A stretch of 64,000 nucleotides of DNA from Liolophura sinensis (lineage: Eukaryota; Mollusca; Polyplacophora; Chitonida; Chitonidae). Of the stretch, positions 57,788 through 64,000 are shown piece after piece. Numbering within the stretch: the first letter of the stretch is position 1; each line of letters begins with the position of its first letter. The notes under the pieces are model-generated. The model made no database searches. It had not been told where the DNA came from and saw nothing but the letters and a program-made list of their open reading frames with translations. A program made the translations under genes and the position numbers. The DNA is taken from assembly GCF_032854445.1 (NCBI RefSeq), contig NC_088307.1, positions 12,834,001-12,898,000 on the forward strand. Direction: 5' to 3'.

Positions 57788-60700
57788 CATGATCTTGGGC
57801 CATCTGTACTGCAACTCTTAGCCCCTTTAACTGTTTTTGGCAGATCCCAGTTATTTTAGACGGCAAGATCTCCCCCGTGTATGGAGAAATGAACTGATTC
57901 AAAAGCTTCACATTCTGCAAAAACAACATTTTGAAAAACAATCTTTTCATCAGTTTGAATGTGGTTAACTGAAAACATGTATATTCCAGGATTTCAGGCA
58001 ATGGTGTGACAACAACACACAGAATCTGATATTAATATGCAGACATATTTATAATAATATTAATAATAAAAATAATAAAATAGAAATTTGTACAAGATTA
58101 TTTCACAAATGCATAGACTCTTAAGTAAATACTATAACATTTATAGGAATCTCAATGCAATAATCCATCCAAATTCTTAATACAAAAAGCACATTGCTTC
58201 AGTTCTGTATCTCGCCTTATATGCCTGCTGGTGAGGAGAAGGGGAGGTAACTCAGTAATACCACACTTCTGCATGGTGTTGTCTGGGTTACAGTGCCATA
58301 AGGCGGTGTCATTTACATGAAAAGTTATGAAATATTGCATAAGTTACGAAATTTTGTGAAAGTGGCCCCAAAACCGCTAAAATTTATTACCTATTAGAAG
58401 CCTCCATGCTCTGTATTACCAGGTTCTTACTGAACCTTCTCACATAATGCACTATGCAACCCAACCATAACTTGGGTATATCTCCTTTATGAAGATGGTT
58501 TGGTTTTCCGTTGTGAATCACCTTAAATTTATTTATTTTTTGGATTATTGTTTTACGCCATACTCAAGAATATTTCACTTATACAACGGTGGCCAGCATT
58601 ATGGTGGGTGGAAACCAGGCAGAGCCCAGGGCTAAACCCACAACCATCCGCAGGTTAGAATCACCTACTAAGAGCTACTCCAGTGTACATCTTTAAAGTA
58701 GGGTTAACTGGCAAGGATCAAACTATTACAAACGGCTGTCCCATCCAGTAAAAAGACTGCATTGTGTTAAAACAGCTGACCGTATGTGGGAAGGTCTTCC
58801 AGCAACCTGCGGATGGTCGTGGGTTTCCCCAGGGCTCTGCCCGGGTTCCTCCAACCATAATGCTGGCTGCCGTCGTATAAGTGAAATATTCTTGAGTACG
58901 GCGTAAAACACCAATCAAATAAATGAATGAATAAAACAGCTGAGGACCTGAGGTTTCAGATGACAGTACAGAAACTGTTGCTTAAAATTTTGCTTGGTGT
59001 ACCATCATCGAAGAACACACAAGGCGTCACCCATTGCCGACATATGACTCTCCAGCATAACTGCCTCACTTGACATCACACACTGTATCTGTACACAACT
59101 CAATATTATAAAATCTCAGCAGGAAAATTTTTACCGTAATGGCCGAAGATTTTGTCTTTTAGAATCCTTCACTTATAAGGGTTAAATAGTGTTATTCTTT
59201 GTTAATCCTTTTGAACTATGGTGTGAGCTATGGTGTTGCCTGGGGTATCCTTCATATCATTTTAATATTTCCACCTGGTTTATCTTGGAAATGAAGTACC
59301 ACTTTAAACCATTTACAAGGCAATATCTAGAGCCATTTTAGTCCTGGAAAACATTTGGGCTCCCAAACTGTTGGGTGCCAAATCTACATGTAATCAAACC
59401 GGATGAAAACTAACATGATGTTTTCATAAAATCTCCCATAAAAGTTCCCAAAAAGCATCATTTTGTTGCGTTTCATAAAATTTCTGTATGCACGCTGTCA
59501 GAATGTCACTTTTAAAGTTTGGGATCAGATCCTTCCATTTTTTTTTTCTATATATGGCCCTGACTGAACACCTGTTCAAAACAAAAACGTCCATTACTAC
59601 GTAGATCTTTGTGAGAGCTGTGTGGGTAAAGAAAAAAGGTGAGAAATGATGCTGGGACTTACTGTGTAATGAATGACCAAGTACTCGTCTCTACAGATTG
59701 GACATGGGTTGCCCGCAGATACCACACCTCCTCTCTGTGGATGAAAGAAAGAAAGAAAGAGAGTTCAGGTCAAGCACATCCTCTTCTTCTCTGGTCATAA
59801 GGGAGCAGGTCCACCAGCAACCTGCGGGTCATCGTACAGTTCCCCTGCCCTCTGCCCTGTTTCCTCCCATCATAATGCCGGGTTCCGTCATATAAGCGAA
59901 ATATTCTTGTTATGCGTAAACCAATATTCAAAATAAAGAAAGAAATAGGATGATTCTATCAATATTTAAAAATGTGAAGACCAATCAAACATTCGATTGA
60001 TTGATTGTGGTATTCAGCAAATCTTACAATACACGTCTTTCTGGTTTCTGGTTTATAATGCCCCTTGAAATTCCGCCTGTAGTGTCTCCATACTACGTCA
60101 TCTCCATAGGCTGTTCGATACGCTGTGAAATATAAACAAATAATTCGTGAGAACAGGGAAGACCTGAGTTCAAACTCCTTTATTGCTAAACACATAAGAA
60201 GTCCTACTGTATACTGTGACCAGTCAAAAACGTTAGGTAACTTTTTCTTTACACCAAATTTACAATAAAATATGCATTCGAAAGAACATTTTCATAGGAA
60301 GTAGTTTAGAGTAGATGAACGATGCAGAAATCTGAGGAGCTGAACGTTTGTGGACTTAAATAAAAATAAATAACTCCTAAATGAAACAGATGTTACTTGT
60401 GCATTTGGAACAAACCGGGAGACCGATGACTGGCGAAACATTTTTCACAAGTCATATGATACAGTAGGACTGGTTGAACGACAAAACTGTTCAATCTCCA
60501 AACTCCTCTGTTCATTTTAAAAGGTATAGAGTGGAAACTGACTGACTTCTCCAGTGTTTGAGGAAATTTCTTCAGACTGAACACAAATTATTTTGAATGA
60601 GATACATGTATATATCATGGATACCTCTTTTCAAAATTCCAAGCCTTTTTAAAAGTTTCTGGCATATTTCAAGTTTTTTAAGGCTTACTGAAATGCTTTT

Positions 60701-63700
60701 CAGCTTGCGTCAAAATGAAAATGCATTGACTTTTCTTTTACTGGGAGTCATGTATTGAATTTATTTAAATCATGGAACACTTTATTCTTTAATATCTTTA
60801 TTCCACTCTAGGGGCCTCAGTGGCGCACATTGGTTATCTCGCTAGCACAGCGTAATGACCCAGGAGTCTCTCACCAATGCGGTCGCTGTGAGTTCAAGTC
60901 CAGCTCATGCTGGTTTCCTCTCTGGCCGTAAGTGGGAAGGTCTGTCAGTAACCTGCGGATGGTCGTGGGTTTCCCCCGGGCTGTGCCTGGTTTCCTCCCA
61001 CCATAATGCTGGCCACCGTCATATAAGTGAAATATTCTTGAGTACGGCGTAAAACACCAATCAAATAAATAAATAAATTATTCCACTCTATGATTTGGCC
61101 ATGGCCCAGGGCCTAAAATATCTGCCTCTCTTTTATTTGTATGATGACGCAGTAGTCACCTTAACGAAAAACAATTTTTAATAAACTTTAGACTTTATGA
61201 AGAGCCCCACAAACATCGATGTCAATTTCTTGTTACTGATTTAAGACTCAATAAACTGTAAGTGTGGGGAAGTCTACCATTTTCTTACAATTTTACTAAT
61301 ATATTTGATTAGTGTTTATGTCGTAATATTTCTATTATACAACGGAAACCGGTCAGAGCCCATGAAAACCCACCACCATCCGCAGGTTGTTGACTGCGGA
61401 GCAAGCCATCAGGAGCTTGACTTGAACTCACAATGATCACAATGGTACGAGTCTCCTGGGTCATCCTGTTGCATTAGCATACTAACCATGAAATACCCAT
61501 TCTTTTTACCTTCACTGTCCATGTACTGTAGACTGGTTTGATAGCCAATATCAGGGTAGAGGTCTCCCTTCCTTAATACTTCACCCTCCTTTGGCACCCT
61601 GCCCTTTGGTTCAGTTGTCTCGGAATCAGTCCCTGCTGCATTCTCACAGAGCAATGCCACACCCACACGGGCTTTAGGCTGTAGGCAAAAAAATGAGTAA
61701 ATATATATATACTAAGCAGTCCTTTATTAAGAACACAATCTGATTAATCCAAACTGGGATGAGCAATGGTAGAAGTATACATACCTGTATACTGTATTTC
61801 ATATTTAATAAGTTTAGTATTCTTCAGGTGATATGTTATTCTCAATTCTGATTGATTCATTCATCTTTCAGGGTTTTTCTTTTTTTTTTTTTGTCTTTTT
61901 GTGCAGTTTGATTAATTTTTATCAGAAAAATGTAAGCGTCAGCATCGAATGAACATCATCCTTATGTATCATTTCAAGGCCTTTATTTTAGCATATCAAA
62001 CATTAGGTGAAATGTAGCATCTGTAAATTGTATTGTGCATTTTGTCAACCCATGGCTTTTATTTATTTATTTATTTGATTGGTGTGATTGGTATCATACT
62101 CAAGAATATTTCACCTATACGACTGTGGCAGCCAGCATTAAGGTGGGAGGAAACCGGGCTTTAGGATCCCATGACCATCCGCATTCTGCTTGGAGACCTT
62201 CCCACGTAAGGCCAGAGAGGAAGCTGACATGAACTGGACTGGAACGCACAGAGACCACAGTGGTGAGAGGCTCCTGGTTGTCCTGGGTCATTGCACCCTG
62301 CTGGCGTGCTAACCCTTTCGGCCACAGAGGCCCCTCCCATAGCTTTTAGGCCAGTTTAACCTGACCATAACCAAATGTTGCAACGCCAGAGAAACTTGGC
62401 TAGGTAAGGGTATGTAACAAAATCAGACTGACAGACTGCATCTGAATGACTGTGATCAGGAAATTGACATTTCACTGCCAGGTGTATATCACTACTTCTC
62501 CAATCCACCTAATTCTATAAGCATTCCTACACATAAACATACACAAGGACTATCTATCTTTTAACTGGCCAATAAAAACAAGAAATGCATCAAAAAGCCA
62601 AATTTTCGGCCCAGTATTGAGCAGCACACAAGGACCAAGTTATCAACTTAAAATGCATCTCTTTGCACTGAGAGTAACACATCATAACATCAAGTGAAGT
62701 TTATGTTACTGCTTACTGTCTGTGGTTGTCATCGCTCAAGCCTAGATGGATACACTAGATGGATTTTTTCGCTCGTACATGTGTATTTTGTGAATTTCTA
62801 AAAATCCGCCTAATGTGTCCGCACCAGCAATGGTGTATTTGCAGGCAATCTTGTCCGTCCAGAAATCCACTTCCATGAAACATGTCAGATGCTATTGAGT
62901 GAGTGAGTGCTTGGGGTTAAACGTCGTACTCAACAATTTTTCAGTCATATGACGACGACGGAATCATTAGGGTGCATGTACGTGTAATGTGCCTCCTTGT
63001 TGCAGGACGGATTTCCACCGCTCTTTTATTTAGTGCTGCTTCACTGAGACGACTTACCGAAGGCAAGTAAGCCGCTCCGCCCAAGCCATTATACTGATGC
63101 AGGTCAACCAGTCCTTGCACTATCCCCTTCATGCTGAACGCCAAGCGAGGAAGTTATAACTTCCTCTTTTAAAGTCTTAGGTGTGACTCGATCAAGGATT
63201 GATCCTGGATCTACCGGTCCCGAACCGGACGCTCTACCAACTGTGCTATCTGGGCCGGTCAGATGCTATTGAAGAGATACCCTAGCGATTTCACTTTGTC
63301 TGCATACTGTGTCCACCCAAGCTAATTTCAGCGATCGAGACGATCGAGCTGACCAATAAAACAACATGGAATTGTGTTGAACTGCAAAATTTGGCCTGTC
63401 TCACATGGTTTACTAGGTCACATGACATAACCTACTGACCATGATCAACAAGAAAAATCCCAATAGTGTGTCTGCAACTATACTGCGAATAGTGTCAACA
63501 TATTCCTCAGGCGATTAAGTTCGTCAATACAAGCGAAAAAATCTGCCTGACGTGTCTCCGCCTTATGACGTCTTGATCTGAGATCAGTTTCATTCTCATC
63601 TTAGCTTAGCTTTCAGAAATAGGGTTTATGTGGACGATAAGCTGGCAACATTGCCAACCGATCAGAGCTACCCTTTGTCATATTTTCAATCTTCAATCAA

Positions 63701-63983
63701 TAACAACATACAGTGAATATCGTCTGACATCATATCATCTATCACATGATATACACTGCAATATAAATTTCACAATTCCCTCGTCCATTCCTGAAGATAA
63801 TGTTCCAAGTCTACACACGATAACTGGACACCCTGTGCCACTGTACACGCTGGAGTTTGTCAGGGAAAAGTTTAATTTTATCAACTTAGCAACTTGGCAA
63901 TATGGTTAACTTACAGACGCGCTCAGCAACGGACGGACGCCAATAGTCCTGAAAGTGGCGAAGCCACGGCGCAGGGCATTCAT
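57788..63983 (-). CDS. MRPS18B: Mitochondrial ribosomal protein MRPS18B/mS40 (five exons found; C-terminus missing)
   Basis: Exons in transcript order: 63,983-63,915; 61,678-61,510; 60,122-60,028; 59,734-59,663; 57,914-57,788. All are GT/AG with matching phases (0, 1, 0, 0), giving 177 codons and ending one base into the next codon. Exon 1 encodes MNALRRGFATFRTIGVRPLL, an Arg-rich, acid-free mitochondrial presequence. Exons 2-3 give QYMDSEAYRTAYGDDVVWRH then YRRNFKGHYKPETRKTCI. Exon 4 gives GNPCPICRDEYLVIHYT with the zinc-site CPIC pair. Exon 5 gives NVKLLNQFISPYTGEILPSK and ITGICQKQLKGLRVAVQMAQ, the S18 core. The blocks YG..VW..YRRN.KG, TRKTCI and GNPCPICRD mark the 18B paralogue rather than 18A or 18C. 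The family has about 60-80 more residues; I found no convincing exon for them between 53 and 57.7 kb. The product is a structural protein of the mitochondrial small ribosomal subunit. Confidence 0.92.
58525..58660 (-). repeat. SINE-A, 3' half, minus-oriented
   Basis: GTTTTACGCCATACTCAAGA, CCAGCATTATGGTGGGTGGA and CACAACCATCCGCAGGTT, then the homology stops. It lies in MRPS18B intron 4. Confidence 0.8.
58775..58930 (+). repeat. SINE-A, 3' half, plus-oriented
   Basis: CCGTATGTGGGAAGGTCTTC through GAGTACGGCGTAAAACACCA and AAAT. With the copy at 58,525 it makes an inverted pair about 115 bp apart in MRPS18B intron 4. Confidence 0.82.
59815..59935 (+). repeat. SINE-A 3' fragment, diverged
   Basis: CCAGCAACCTGCGGGTCATC, TTTCCTCCCATCATAATGCC and CATATAAGCGAAATATTCTT, in MRPS18B intron 3. 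Confidence 0.72.
60811..61077 (+). repeat. SINE-A, full length, with target-site duplication
   Basis: Flanked by TTATTCCACTCTA on both sides. Complete head, body and AAAT tail. It lies in MRPS18B intron 2. Confidence 0.94.
61295..61480 (-). repeat. SINE-A, diverged minus copy
   Basis: ATTAGTGTTTATGTCGTAAT, CACCACCATCCGCAGGTTGT, TGACTTGAACTCACAATGAT and GAGTCTCCTGGGTCATCCTG match in reverse with several deletions. It ends about 30 bp before the exon 2 donor of MRPS18B. Confidence 0.75.
62060..62332 (-). repeat. SINE-A, full length, with imperfect target-site duplication
   Basis: A minus-oriented copy between CCCATGGCTTTTA and CCCATAGCTTTTA. Small insertions lie in the tail (GTGTGATTGGTATCATACTC) and head. 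It lies in MRPS18B intron 1. Confidence 0.88.
62899..63257 (-). repeat. SINE-B, full length (reference copy)
   Basis: Flanked by the perfect 15-bp target-site duplication GTCAGATGCTATTGA. Read on its own strand, a tRNA-like head has an A box TAGCACAGTTGG followed by TAGAGCG and a B-box-like GGATCAATCC. The body includes GCACTAAATAAAAGAGCGGT and the tail CGTCGTCATATGACTGAAAA, then GAGTACGACGTTTAACCCCA. Length is about 359 bp. Confidence 0.93.
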
Positions 63984-64000
63984 ATTATTTATCTTTTCAC

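Noticed and set aside
60811-60910. tRNA gene candidates at SINE heads
   Set aside because: A- and B-box motifs are present, but the sequences do not fold into a full tRNA and continue into the SINE body.

Overview
This is nuclear DNA of an invertebrate animal. It has split protein genes with GT/AG introns, an invertebrate-type actin, and dense tRNA-derived SINEs, MITE-like inverted-repeat elements and minisatellites. The SINE style (a tRNA-like head, then a conserved tail ending in an AAAT repeat) suggests a lophotrochozoan such as a mollusc or brachiopod. The species cannot be settled from the window alone, and no bacterial or viral gene was recognised.

Layout: (1) 1-5.4 kb is non-coding with no recognisable gene. 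(2) 5.45-8.9 kb (+) is a complete two-exon actin gene with a CArG box and a TATA-like box. (3) 10.74-21.74 kb (-) is a nine-exon gene, reconstructed here by splice phase, for a ~299-residue secreted CAP (CRISP/SCP) protein with a C-terminal ShKT-like module. (4) 28.5-46.5 kb (+) is a thirteen-exon METTL13 (eEF1A lysine and N-terminal methyltransferase) gene of ~679 codons, with one single-base frameshift in exon 7. (5) 46.5-57.7 kb has no gene that I recognise. (6) 57.8-64.0 kb (-) holds five exons of MRPS18B (mS40), from the mitochondrial presequence to the S18 core; the C-terminal exon was not found. The four genes are unrelated in function and do not form a pathway or operon.

The most unusual signal is recurrent. 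In the CAP gene and METTL13, the tandem arrays inside introns are copies of the adjacent splice junction: the last 10-60 nt of an exon plus the first 10-30 nt of the intron, or the mirror arrangement at one acceptor. The donors of CAP exons 4, 6 and 8, the donors of METTL13 exons 4, 5 and 12, and the acceptor of METTL13 exon 13 all sit at the edge of such arrays, so each true site is followed or preceded by several to about 28 decoy sites. An array in intron 1 of METTL13 is likewise a tandem amplification of a SINE head. These look like products of one local duplication process acting on splice sites and SINE heads.

All exon boundaries were derived by hand from reading frame, splice consensus, phase continuity and remembered family features. 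No alignment or transcript data were available. UTR limits and promoters are approximate.
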